A stretch of 64,000 nucleotides of DNA from Methanolacinia paynteri (lineage in GTDB: Archaea > Halobacteriota > Methanomicrobia > Methanomicrobiales > Methanomicrobiaceae), in contig NZ_KN360939.1 in NCBI RefSeq assembly GCF_000784355.1, positions 111,021 to 175,020 of the forward strand, given 5' to 3'. Every line of letters begins with the position of its first letter. Within the stretch, counting starts at the first letter, position 1. The position numbers and the translations under genes are program-made. The notes beneath the pieces are model-generated. The model saw only the letters and a program-made list of their open reading frames with translations. It had not been told where the DNA came from and ran no database searches. This document shows, piece after piece, positions 53,060-61,725 of this stretch.

Positions 53060-54856
53060 ATGGCGCCGCTCTCCATAATTTATATCGACGATGATCCGCA
53101 TCTTTTAGAATTTGGCAAATCCTTTCTTGGGCAAAGTGCGGAGTTTTCCGTTAAAACATTCACTTGCGCTTCTGAGGCGGCAGGTGATCTGCTCTCCGGG
53201 GAACATGCCGATGTAATTATCTCGGGATCTTTGGATGGAATCAGTATATTCCATACCCTTCGACAGCACGGGATTACAACACCTTTCATTCTTTTCACAG
53301 GTGACGGGCGCGAAAATACCACAATCGATGCATTGAACGGCGAAACCGTCTTTTATGTCCGGAAAGTGGGGAGTCCCGAACAGCAGTTCGCTGATCTAAT
53401 CAAGGCGATCCTGCGCGCTACCGGTAAAGGTACTGGAGAGACATACGAAAAAAACGCGGAATTGTACAGATGGTTATCAGAAAATGCGCCTCCCGAAATT
53501 ATGGAGAACCTCAATGAAGTATTTTATGTCCTGGATATAAATGCCACCGTCATCTATGTATCGCGGAATATCAGATCGATATCCGGTTATTCTGCTTTCG
53601 ATGTGATCGGGCGATCCTATGTTGAACTTGTCCACCCCAATGACATAGACGGGAGGCTTTCCCAGTTCTTTTCAAATCTTTCCGGAAGCAACGAAGCAAC
53701 AGAATATCGTTTTCTCAAAGCTGATGGCAGTTCTGCCTGGGTGAAGACGGCTGCCCGTCCGATATTCATTGAAGGTCGCGTGATCGGGATTCAGGGCATT
53801 CTTACAGATATAACCAGCCTGAAAACGATGGAAAAGGCATTGCGGGAGAGCGAAGAGCAGTACCGCGACCTTGCAGCGAATGCACCGATCGGTATACTAA
53901 CCTGCGATACCCAGGGAAACATCACTTACATAAACCAGCGCGGTCTGGATCTTATCGGATCTCCGGGGGAGGAGGAAACCCGGACAGTCAACCTCCTGGA
54001 ATTTCCATCTTTGATCAATATCGGATTTTCAGAGATGCTTCTGAAATCCATAGATTCAGGTTTTTCCATTCCTCCGTTTGAAGGGGAATATTGTAGCAGG
54101 TGGGGAAAAAAAGCCTACTATCGTGTACATATATCTCCAATTATCGACCAGGAAATTGTCACAGGAGCCAGGATTATCCTGGATGATATATCCGAGCAAA
54201 AAATATCCGAGATCGCTCTCGATAAAGCAAACAGGAAACTTAAACTTCTCTCTGAGATCACCCGTCACGATATCCTGAACCAGATCATGGTGGTCCAGGG
54301 ATACACCGAATTTGCAGAGGAGCTGAGTGTCGATACCGTTCAGACGGATTATCTCCGGAGGGTAAAGGATGCGGCGGCAGCCATCCGTCGTCATACCGAG
54401 TTTGCAAGAGAGTATGAACGACTGGATGTGGAAAAACCGGTCTGGCTCTCACTGGATGATATCGTTGGGAAGATGGATGATTCGCCAATTCCCATTATTT
54501 ACGACTGTTCTGATATCTCGATCCATGCCGATCCGATGGTGGAGCGCGTCTTTTTGAACCTGATGGACAATACCGTCCGCCATGCCGACGGGGCTACCTG
54601 CGTGCGGATCGGGTATTCAAAGGCAGGGTCAGGCCTCCTGATAACTTGGGAAGACGACGGCTCCGGTGTCCCTGAAGACCTGAAGGAGCGAATTTTTGAT
54701 CGTGGTTATGGGAATAACACCGGTTTCGGTCTGTTCCTCGCACGGGAGATCCTCGGGATCACAGGTATTGAGATCACAGAGAAAGGCGTACCGGGTGATG
54801 GAGCGAGATTTGAGATCCTTGTGCCTGAAGGCGGGTACAGGTTGACAGGTCAATAA
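53060..54856 (+). CDS. PAS-domain sensor histidine kinase with degenerate N-terminal receiver
   Basis: This 598-residue cytoplasmic sensor kinase has no membrane helix. Residues 1-120 have a receiver fold (IIYIDDDPHLLEFGK, TTPFILFTGDGREN, VFYVRKVG), but the phosphoacceptor strand reads DVIISGSLDGI, so the Asp is replaced by Gly56 and the loop is about four residues shorter. Two PAS domains follow (about 140-255 and 265-380). The H-box is SEITRHDILNQIMVVQGY (His403), and the ATPase domain has FLNLMDNTVRHAD, WEDDGSGVPEDLKERIF and GFGLFLARE. It acts as an autokinase with a non-phosphorylatable receiver. There is no dedicated regulator gene nearby. Confidence 0.88.
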   Translation: MAPLSIIYIDDDPHLLEFGKSFLGQSAEFSVKTFTCASEAAGDLLSGEHADVIISGSLDGISIFHTLRQHGITTPFILFTGDGRENTTIDALNGETVFYVRKVGSPEQQFADLIKAILRATGKGTGETYEKNAELYRWLSENAPPEIMENLNEVFYVLDINATVIYVSRNIRSISGYSAFDVIGRSYVELVHPNDIDGRLSQFFSNLSGSNEATEYRFLKADGSSAWVKTAARPIFIEGRVIGIQGILTDITSLKTMEKALRESEEQYRDLAANAPIGILTCDTQGNITYINQRGLDLIGSPGEEETRTVNLLEFPSLINIGFSEMLLKSIDSGFSIPPFEGEYCSRWGKKAYYRVHISPIIDQEIVTGARIILDDISEQKISEIALDKANRKLKLLSEITRHDILNQIMVVQGYTEFAEELSVDTVQTDYLRRVKDAAAAIRRHTEFAREYERLDVEKPVWLSLDDIVGKMDDSPIPIIYDCSDISIHADPMVERVFLNLMDNTVRHADGATCVRIGYSKAGSGLLITWEDDGSGVPEDLKERIFDRGYGNNTGFGLFLAREILGITGIEITEKGVPGDGARFEILVPEGGYRLTGQ

Positions 54857-54892
54857 AAAAATTCTTAAAAAGGCTTTTATCATTTTTTAAAG

Positions 54893-54964
54893 CGGATCCA
54901 GCGGGAATTGAACCCGCGTCTTTGGGTTCGAAGCCCAAAAGGATATCCTCTACCCTATGGATCC
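54893..54964 (-). tRNA. tRNA-Arg (anticodon TCG)
   Basis: On the minus strand the 72-nt sequence runs GGATCCA to TGGATCC plus discriminator G. The anticodon arm is TTGGG-CTTCGAA-CCCAA (anticodon TCG), and the T arm is GCGGGTTCAATTCCCGC. No CCA is encoded. Confidence 0.93.
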
Positions 54965-55016
54965 ATTGACACTACTGGTTGGTTCTTTTTTGGGAAAAAG
55001 TTTTGTTAAATTTGAT

Positions 55017-55451
55017 TTAACTGAACATTTCAGCTTTGAGCAGGTCCGCTCCGCATTTGATCAGCTTTTCTATGGCCTCGTCTATGCGATCCACCCTTAG
55101 TATAAGGACAGCAGCCTCTTTTCCGGAGTAGGCATAGGAATATTCAATATTGATCTCCGACTCCCCGAGTATCTTTGCAATGTCAAAGAGACCGCCCGGC
55201 TTGTCCTTCATCCTGACCGCAATTACATCGGTAAACGAGACCATGAAACCTATATCAGCCAGTTTTTTAAGAGCTGCTTCAGGTTTGTCTACAAGCAGGC
55301 GAACGACTCCGAAGCCTTTCGCCTCAGCAATGGAAAATGCGAAGATGTTAATCTTTTCATCCTGCAGCGCTCTTGCTATTGCGGCCAGTCTTCCCGGCTT
55401 GTTCTCGGAGAATACCGAGATCTGCTTTATGATATGGTCATTCTTTTTCAT
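55017..55451 (-). CDS. Double ACT-domain protein
   Basis: The 144-residue protein is built of two ACT domains: IKQISVFSENKPGRLAAIAR (about 5-70) and TDVIAVRMKDKPGGLFDIAK (about 72-140), each with the PGxL ligand-binding turn. ACT domains bind amino acids. It overlaps the upstream paaK by one base (TGATG) and shares its transcript. ACT proteins beside phenylacetate-CoA ligases are a recurrent arrangement in methanogens and are thought to sense aromatic amino acids. Confidence 0.85.
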   Translation of the reverse strand: MKKNDHIIKQISVFSENKPGRLAAIARALQDEKINIFAFSIAEAKGFGVVRLLVDKPEAALKKLADIGFMVSFTDVIAVRMKDKPGGLFDIAKILGESEINIEYSYAYSGKEAAVLILRVDRIDEAIEKLIKCGADLLKAEMFS

Positions 55452-56749
55452 CAGTTCATCCTCCTGTCGATTACACGTTTTGCCTTTCCCTCGAATCTTG
55501 GAAGTGATCCCGGTGCGGCAAGTTCCACCCCTACGCTGACGTTGAGCGAGTTCCTCAGGACATGTGATACATTGCGGCGGATCTCGTTTATATCTTCTAC
55601 CTTGTCCGAGAACGCCTCGGGATTCATCTCAACCTGGACGAGCATCTCGTCGAGTGCCCCTTTCCTGTCCACTATGATCATGAAATGACCGGAAACTTCC
55701 GGAATTCCGAGAAGTGCATGTTCAACCTGCGACGGGAATACGTTTATTCCCCTGATGATCAGCATGTCGTCAACACGACCCTGGAGCCTGTCGATCCTCG
55801 GGTGGGTCCTTCCGCAGGCGCAGACCTCGGTGTTCATCGAGGTAATATCTCCGACCCTGTAGCGGATCATCGGGAGTGCCTCTTTCTGGAGGATTGTCAT
55901 GACAAGTTCGCCCTTCTCGCCGGGCTGGAGCTGCTCGCCGGTATCAGGATCAACAATCTCCGTATAGGCGATATCTCCCCATATGTGGATCCCGTTCTGC
56001 TCTGCACAGTCGCAAAACATCGGCCCTGACATCTCGGAGGTTCCGAAGATGTTGTGGGCCGTGATGCCCATTTTGTCCTCAATATGCTTTTTCATCTGCA
56101 CCGACCACGGTTCTGCACCGAGGACGGCCGTCCTGAGATCGGTATCTTTGTCGATCGAGACACCCATCTTATCGGCAACCTCCCCAATGTGGACCAGGTA
56201 GGATGGGGTACTTGCGATTGCCGTGACCCTCAGGTCCTGCATAAGCTCGATCTGGCGCTCGGTGTTGCCTACGCTTGTCGGGACGACGGTGGCGCCGACT
56301 CTCTCCGCACCGTAATGAAGTCCCAGTCCTCCTGTGAACAGGCCGTAGCCGTAGGAGACCTGCATGACATCCCCGCGTCCGATTCCGCATCCGGTAAGCG
56401 CTCTTGCAAGCGATGTAGTCCAGATCTCGAGATCGTTCCGGGTGTAGCCGACGACCGTCGGTTTCCCTGTTGTTCCTGAGGAGACATGGTATCTTACCAG
56501 TTCGTCCTGTGATGCAGTGAAGATCTTGTCGGGGTAGTTGTCTCTCAGGTCGCTCTTGTACATGAAGGGCAGTTTTTTGACATCATCCAGTGACCTGATA
56601 TCATCCGGGTGAACGTTGTGTTCCTTCATCCTTTTGTGATAGAAATCCGAGAAGCTGTAGAGCCTGTATACAAGCGTCTTCATCCGTTTGTACTGAAGTT
56701 CTGCAAGCTGCTCTAAGGGTATCTCCTCAATTCGCGGGTCCCATTTCAA
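55451..56749 (-). CDS. paaK: Phenylacetate-CoA ligase family protein (second of two)
   Basis: This 432-residue AMP-forming arylacetate-CoA ligase has the phosphate-binding loop YHVSSGTTGKPTVVGYTRND (about 89-108). Central motifs are GAEPWSVQMKKHIEDKMG and NIFGTSEMSGPMFC, with DMLIIRGINVFPSQVEHAL near residue 332. Members activate aryl acids using ATP and CoA; in archaea they may work in reverse for ATP production from aromatic acyl-CoA. It is about half identical by eye to the upstream paralogue and overlaps it by 4 nt. Confidence 0.88.
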   Translation of the reverse strand: MKWDPRIEEIPLEQLAELQYKRMKTLVYRLYSFSDFYHKRMKEHNVHPDDIRSLDDVKKLPFMYKSDLRDNYPDKIFTASQDELVRYHVSSGTTGKPTVVGYTRNDLEIWTTSLARALTGCGIGRGDVMQVSYGYGLFTGGLGLHYGAERVGATVVPTSVGNTERQIELMQDLRVTAIASTPSYLVHIGEVADKMGVSIDKDTDLRTAVLGAEPWSVQMKKHIEDKMGITAHNIFGTSEMSGPMFCDCAEQNGIHIWGDIAYTEIVDPDTGEQLQPGEKGELVMTILQKEALPMIRYRVGDITSMNTEVCACGRTHPRIDRLQGRVDDMLIIRGINVFPSQVEHALLGIPEVSGHFMIIVDRKGALDEMLVQVEMNPEAFSDKVEDINEIRRNVSHVLRNSLNVSVGVELAAPGSLPRFEGKAKRVIDRRMN

Positions 56750-58038
56750 ATTGAATCACCTCTCCTGTCAATTACGCGTTTCGCTTTTCCCTCAAATCTC
56801 GGGAGTGAATCATGTTCAACAAGGTTTACTTTTGTTCTGAGATTAAGTGTCTCTTTTAATGCGTGAATAATTTTTTTCTGAATTTTCTCGAGATCCTTTA
56901 ATTCGCCCGAGAAATATTCCTTCTTGATCTCGACGTCTATTGTCATCTCATCGAGATGGTTTATCCTGTCGACGTAGACCATGAACTGGTCGCCTACTTC
57001 GGGGATTGATCTTAAGACATGCTCTATCTGTGAGGGGAATACGTTGATACCTCTTATTACGAGCATATCGTCGCTTCTTCCTGTGAGGCGGGCAATTCTC
57101 GCTCCTCTGCCGCACGGGCATTCGTCGTCGAGGATACAGGTGATATCGCCGGTCCTGTACCTGAGAAGGGGCATTGCCTCCTTGACGAGCGGGGTTACGA
57201 CCAGTTCGCCGCGTTCGCCTGGTCCGAGCACCTCTTCAGTTACAGGATCAATGATTTCGATAAGATAGCAGTCATGCCAGAAGTGAAGGCCGTCTCTCTC
57301 CGGACATTCGAATGCAGCGCCGGGCCCGTACATCTCGCTCATACCGTAGGAGTCGTAGGCCGTGACTCCGAGCTTCTTCTCCAGGGTTTTTCTTGTATTT
57401 TCCGACCATGGTTCTGCGCCGAAGAGTCCGGTTTTGAATGTTTCAAGCGTAGTTCCCATGGCTTCCGCAACTTCGGCAAGGTGCATTGCGTAACTCGGCG
57501 TGCAGTGGACTGCCGTTACACCGAAATCGTCGATCATTTCGATCTGTCGTTTTGTATTTCCTGTCCCGCTCGGGATAACGGTCATTCCTATCTTCTCGGC
57601 GCCGTAGTGGAAACCGAGTCCGCCTGTGAATAGTCCGTAATTGACTGCATTCTGGAACGTGTCTTCGTCGGTCAGGCCTACCATCGTCATGTTTCTTGCA
57701 ATAAGCTCGGACCAGTTATCAAGATCCTTTCTTGTATATCCGACGACCGTGGGCTTGCCGGTAGTTCCCGAGGTTGTGTGGATTCGTATGATCTCTTTTT
57801 TCGGGACGGCCATGAACCCGAACGGGTATCCCCCCTGCAGGTCTTTTTTTGTAGTAAAGGGGAGTTTAGATACGTCGGTTATTTCATTGATATCATCCGC
57901 GGAGACATTCTTTTCCTTCAGGACTGCTTTAAAAAAGGGGACTTTCTCAGCCTGCCTGATAGTCTGGCGGAGCCTTTTGACCTGAAGGTCTTCAAGGGCA
58001 TTTCCGCGAAGCGTCTCCATCTCCTTGTTCCAGAACAT
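56746..58038 (-). CDS. paaK: Phenylacetate-CoA ligase family protein (first of two)
   Basis: This 430-residue paralogue of the next gene carries RIHTTSGTTGKPTVVGYTRK, GAEPWSENTRKTLEKKLG, DSYGMSEMYGPGAAF and DMLVIRGINVFPSQIEHVL. Motif residues are intact in both genes, so both are probably active but may differ in substrate. Overlap ATGA with the second copy. The 360 bp before its start contain the structured region and element copy B. Confidence 0.88.
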   Translation of the reverse strand: MFWNKEMETLRGNALEDLQVKRLRQTIRQAEKVPFFKAVLKEKNVSADDINEITDVSKLPFTTKKDLQGGYPFGFMAVPKKEIIRIHTTSGTTGKPTVVGYTRKDLDNWSELIARNMTMVGLTDEDTFQNAVNYGLFTGGLGFHYGAEKIGMTVIPSGTGNTKRQIEMIDDFGVTAVHCTPSYAMHLAEVAEAMGTTLETFKTGLFGAEPWSENTRKTLEKKLGVTAYDSYGMSEMYGPGAAFECPERDGLHFWHDCYLIEIIDPVTEEVLGPGERGELVVTPLVKEAMPLLRYRTGDITCILDDECPCGRGARIARLTGRSDDMLVIRGINVFPSQIEHVLRSIPEVGDQFMVYVDRINHLDEMTIDVEIKKEYFSGELKDLEKIQKKIIHALKETLNLRTKVNLVEHDSLPRFEGKAKRVIDRRGDSI

Positions 58039-58145
58039 TTTCTTCCAAGTATGGTACGCTATGGCATGGCATGAAGGTTTGGAATTGTGCCTTTTGATAT
58101 AATTACAGAGTACCGAATTAGGTAAGTTTTTTCAATATGGCAACC

Positions 58146-58217
58146 CTTGCGCAGTTCGCTCCGCGAACACGCCCTGACCTCAGGGCTTTGCGCTGGCGAT
58201 AAGCCGGCCTTCGGCCG
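58146..58217. repeat. Structured intergenic region: predicted three-way junction plus hairpin
   Basis: Outer stem GCGCA (58149-58153)/TGCGC (58189-58193) encloses GTTCGC/GCGAAC (58154-58159, 58163-58168) and GCCCTGA/TCAGGGC (58171-58177, 58180-58186). A separate hairpin CGGCC/GGCCG (58205-58209, 58213-58217) follows. Neither strand has an open frame here. It sits between element copy B and the first paaK gene and may be a leader or an RNA gene. Confidence 0.5.
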
Positions 58218-58284
58218 AAAAGAAACGAATTGAGTTTAATAACATCTCCCGATTTTCACAGAGGTGGAAAAAATTTTCAGTGGA

Positions 58285-58370
58285 GAAAAGGGGATGCCTG
58301 TCCATCCCCTTTTCGACTTATCGCTATCAGGGGGTGGGTTCATAAGGGAGGGGGACTTGTTCCCCCTCCC
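58285..58370 (-). repeat. Dispersed two-hairpin element, copy B
   Basis: On the minus strand, stem 1 GGGAGGGGGA/TCCCCCTCCC is identical to copy A with loop ACAAG. The linker contains ACCCCCTGATAGCGATAAGT. Stem 2 is GAAAAGGGGATG/CATCCCCTTTTC (58314-58303 and 58296-58285, loop GACAGG). It begins 30 nt after the stop of the ABC permease at 58400, in the same orientation. No T tract follows stem 2. Confidence 0.75.
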
Positions 58371-58399
58371 TCTAGAGATTTCTCCCTTTTCAAAAAAAA

Positions 58400-59068
58400 T
58401 CAGTGACCCTGGGTTCCCGGAACAGCGAACTTCTTCTCCAGCATTCCCGCCCCGACTGTCGTAATGGTTACGAGCACGAGGTATATTGCGCCGACGAAGA
58501 TGAAAGTCTCTGTATATGTGAAATACTTGGTTGCGATCAGTTTTCCCGCTCCGGTCAGTTCAACCAGAGTCAGCATGTACGCAAGAGAGGAGTATTTGAT
58601 CAGGTATATGAACTCGTTCGATAGCCCGGGGATCGCTCTTCTTAATGCCTGCGGCATGACAATGTGGAATATCGACTGGTACTTCGTCATTCCTAGGGAG
58701 CGTGCCGCGATAATCTGTCCTTCCTTGACGGATTTGATCGCCCCCCTGATGTACTCCGAATTGTATGCCGCATTGCACATGATAAAGCCGATAACTGAGG
58801 CCTGGAATGCCGTGAATGTGATTCCAACCGAAGGAAGCGTGAAATATAATATGAACAGAAGAAGCAGGAGCGGACAGCCCTTAACGAAAATAGTAAAAGC
58901 CTTGCACAGGAACGATGTGCCCTTTCCACCGTATGTCCTTCCGACAGCAACTCCTATTCCTGCAAGGAGGCCGAAAGGAGCCGAAACTACGATAAGCTGG
59001 AGCGTGACAAGCAGTCCGGTCCAGAGCGCCGGAAGAAGTATGTCTACGGTGAATGCAAGGCTGTCCAT
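58400..59068 (-). CDS. Polar amino-acid ABC transporter permease
   Basis: This 222-residue permease of the HisM/GlnP family has about five helices. It contains LLVTLQLIVVSAPFGLLAGI near the start and the cytoplasmic EAA loop [20 protein letters not shown] (about 115-134), which contacts the ATPase. It is the last gene of the transporter operon and pairs with the permease at 59825. The two probably form a heterodimer. Confidence 0.9.
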   Translation of the reverse strand: MDSLAFTVDILLPALWTGLLVTLQLIVVSAPFGLLAGIGVAVGRTYGGKGTSFLCKAFTIFVKGCPLLLLLFILYFTLPSVGITFTAFQASVIGFIMCNAAYNSEYIRGAIKSVKEGQIIAARSLGMTKYQSIFHIVMPQALRRAIPGLSNEFIYLIKYSSLAYMLTLVELTGAGKLIATKYFTYTETFIFVGAIYLVLVTITTVGAGMLEKKFAVPGTQGH

Positions 59069-59075
59069 ATTCTTT

Positions 59076-59828
59076 CTAGTCCCCTTTCATCCCGAGACCG
59101 CCGATGAACTTCTTCGTTCTTGAGATCTCTTCGCCTTCGAGGAGGTCCTTCGGGCTCCCCTCTTCGACGATATTTCCGTTCTCCATGAACAGAATTCTGT
59201 TTGCGACGTTGCAGGCAAAACCCATCTCGTGCGTGACCACGAGCATAGTCATGCCCTCCTGTGCGAGCTTCTTCATAACCTCGAGAACCTCTCGTGTAAG
59301 TTCAGGGTCAAGTGCTGAAGTGGGTTCGTCAAACAGAATTACGTCCGGGTCCATGGCAAGCGCACGTGCGATTGAGACCCTCTGTGCCTGTCCGCCCGAA
59401 AGTTCGGCAGGGTAATGATCCGCCCAGTCCTCCATCCCTACCTGCCTCAGTTCGTAGAGCGCTTTCTCTCTCGCTTCGTCAGGTTTCATTCCCTTGACTT
59501 TAATCAGGGCGATCTCAACGTTCCGGACCGCTGTTAAGTGGTCGAAGAGACAGAAGTTCTGGAACACCATCCCGATCTTCTGCCTGAAGTAGTTGATTTT
59601 CGACCCGGAGTTGGTTACCTCTTCGTCTCTGAGGAACACTTTCCCCTGTTCGGGAACGGTCAGCTGGTTGATGCACCTCAAAAGCGTGCTCTTTCCCGTG
59701 CCTGAAGGTCCGATGAATACAAGTGTCTCGCCTTTTCTGACATTGAATGAAACACCCTTCAAAACCTCCATATTCCCGTACTTCTTGTGGATGTCCTCCA
59801 CTCTCAGGATATATTCATCGTTGCTCAT
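59076..59828 (-). CDS. Polar amino-acid ABC transporter ATP-binding protein (GlnQ type)
   Basis: This is a 250-residue ATPase with Walker [16 protein letters not shown]-loop [20 protein letters not shown], signature [18 protein letters not shown], Walker [21 protein letters not shown] and switch [10 protein letters not shown]. The sequence is very close to bacterial GlnQ/HisP, so uptake of a polar amino acid is the expected function. Its start overlaps the end of the upstream permease (ATGA). Confidence 0.94.
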   Translation of the reverse strand: MSNDEYILRVEDIHKKYGNMEVLKGVSFNVRKGETLVFIGPSGTGKSTLLRCINQLTVPEQGKVFLRDEEVTNSGSKINYFRQKIGMVFQNFCLFDHLTAVRNVEIALIKVKGMKPDEAREKALYELRQVGMEDWADHYPAELSGGQAQRVSIARALAMDPDVILFDEPTSALDPELTREVLEVMKKLAQEGMTMLVVTHEMGFACNVANRILFMENGNIVEEGSPKDLLEGEEISRTKKFIGGLGMKGD

Positions 59829-60535
59829 AGGAACACCTGGTTTTCGTCTCCGCTTCCGGAAAATCCTGGAATTGCAACCTTATTTTCAAGTATAAGAAGT
59901 CCCTTCATCCCCGCATAGTTGAGAATTATGAAGATGGCTGCGCATACCAGATATATTGCATATTCATATGTCTGCGACGCGATCTGCGAACTTCTTGTCA
60001 GGAGTTCGGCCACACCTATAGCATAGCATACTGCAGAATCGGTGAGTATATTCGGGTACTCGTTCGACCACCCGGGAAGAGCGATCCTAAACGACTGCGG
60101 CAGGATAACATTTCTAATCGCGGAGAGCTTTGTCATCCCCAGCGATCTTGCAGCGGTCATCTGTCCTTCGTTTATTGACTGGATGGCACCCCTGAATATC
60201 TGCGACTGGTAGGCCGCACCTCTCAGGCCTAAAACGATTGCGCCGACGAAGAATGGGGCGAGATCGCCCATCCCGAGAAGAGGGAAGATTCCGAAGTAGA
60301 ACAGGAATAAAAGAACAAGAATAGGAAGGCCCCTGAAGAACCAGACAAAGACACCGATAAAACCCTTCAGGATTCGGTCGAGCCATCTGCTTCCTGTACT
60401 ATACACCTGGCCTATTGCCATGGGAAGTCCAATAATCATCCCCATTCCCAGACCGACGGCAGTAAGGCCGAGAGTAACAAGAATGCCTGAGAGTAGGTAG
60501 GGTGACCAGTCGATAAGAATTGATATAATATCCAT
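59825..60535 (-). CDS. Polar amino-acid ABC transporter permease
   Basis: This 236-residue GlnP/HisQ-type permease carries the EAA loop [20 protein letters not shown] (about 123-142) and a start region [20 protein letters not shown]. Its EAA loop closely matches that of the second permease. It follows the binding protein by 142 nt, a gap that includes a T/A-rich stretch. Confidence 0.9.
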   Translation of the reverse strand: MDIISILIDWSPYLLSGILVTLGLTAVGLGMGMIIGLPMAIGQVYSTGSRWLDRILKGFIGVFVWFFRGLPILVLLFLFYFGIFPLLGMGDLAPFFVGAIVLGLRGAAYQSQIFRGAIQSINEGQMTAARSLGMTKLSAIRNVILPQSFRIALPGWSNEYPNILTDSAVCYAIGVAELLTRSSQIASQTYEYAIYLVCAAIFIILNYAGMKGLLILENKVAIPGFSGSGDENQVFL

Positions 60536-60677
60536 GTGGTATTCCCTTGAGAGCAGACAGGGGTATATTCCTGCAGTGTATCTTTGCCTGCATTTTAAAC
60601 TTAATCTGTATTTATTCTGCCGATCTTAAAATACCGTGAAATATAATTTTAATTCCAAAAAAAAGATGGTTTGAGAA

Positions 60678-61484
60678 TTAATCTACCATGCCGTACTTGG
60701 TCTTGAGTTCTTCCCAGTACGGGTCTGCCATTAGCATGGTGATGCCGTCATTGATAGTCTCAAGAAGTTCGGGATCGGATTTCCTGATTGCAACACCATA
60801 CTCTTCGTTTGTATCGATCTCCCCTATGACCGACAGTGGCTTTCCTTCGATTGCCTCAAGCATCGGCGGCTTGTCATATACTGCGAAGTCGATTCTCTTG
60901 TTCTTCAGGTCCTCTGATACGAGTGGGAATGTATCGTATGTCAGAAGATTCTTTTCGGGCATGATGCCGGTCTCTATAAGATTGTTCTCAATCCATTCCA
61001 CACCTGAAGTTCCCCTCTGTCCGCCGATGACGTACTGTCCGCTCATGAAGTCATCCATAGTGAAATTGTTGTCATCGTGCTTTGCCACGGACTGGTTGAC
61101 CTTCCAGTATGGAATAGAGAAGTTGACCTGTTCCAGTCTCTCCGGGGTGATTGTCATTCCCGAGTAGACCATATCGATCTTTCCTGCCATAAGTGCAGGG
61201 ATGATTCCGTCCCATGCGACAGGGATAACCTTTACTTCAAATCCCTTCTGTTCAGCGATCCATTTTATGGACTCGACATCAAAGCCGACCGGGTTTCCGT
61301 CGGTATCGATATAGCTGTAAGGTTTGTATTCACCGTCTATTCCGACGATATACGTCGTCGTCTCTCCCACGCTCGATCCGTTCGCGGGTGTCTGGTCATC
61401 ACCGGATGTACTTGTGCACCCGGAAAAGACCATTGCCAGTGCGAGAACCAGCACCAGAATTGCACCATAAACCTTCACGGTCAT
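60678..61484 (-). CDS. Amino-acid ABC transporter substrate-binding lipoprotein
   Basis: This is a family 3 solute-binding protein of 268 residues. The lipoprotein signal is YGAILVLVLALAMVFSGC (Cys about 23). The binding domain starts TTYIVGIDGEYKPYSYIDTD and has SVAKHDDN and GQRGTSGVEW motifs, with NKRIDFAVYDKPPM later. The ATG at 61484 is preferred to a TTG 18 nt upstream because the signal peptide then has normal length. It is the first gene of the four-gene transporter operon. Confidence 0.9.
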   Translation of the reverse strand: MTVKVYGAILVLVLALAMVFSGCTSTSGDDQTPANGSSVGETTTYIVGIDGEYKPYSYIDTDGNPVGFDVESIKWIAEQKGFEVKVIPVAWDGIIPALMAGKIDMVYSGMTITPERLEQVNFSIPYWKVNQSVAKHDDNNFTMDDFMSGQYVIGGQRGTSGVEWIENNLIETGIMPEKNLLTYDTFPLVSEDLKNKRIDFAVYDKPPMLEAIEGKPLSVIGEIDTNEEYGVAIRKSDPELLETINDGITMLMADPYWEELKTKYGMVD

Positions 61485-61725
61485 AAAGAGAAATATCGCC
61501 AAAAAGAAATATAACCATTTTGACTTGATTTTTCGTTAAAAGATTATGTAAATAAGCCGCTATAGGTTAAAAAAATTTATTTAACCTTGTTATTCCGGCA
61601 TTTTGTATCTAAAGATCACCGTGCGGACAGAATCACACAGGGGGTAAAAGTTTGTTGTATCCAAACGATGATTTAATGTATTTTTTTACCGATTTATTTA
61701 ATTGAGTTTTCAGGAGTCTTTTGCG

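Noticed and set aside
58285-58370. Interpretation of element copies as ordinary rho-independent terminators
   Set aside because: None of the three copies has a T tract after stem 2, the linker between the two stems is conserved in sequence, and copy A is not directly downstream of a plus-strand gene.
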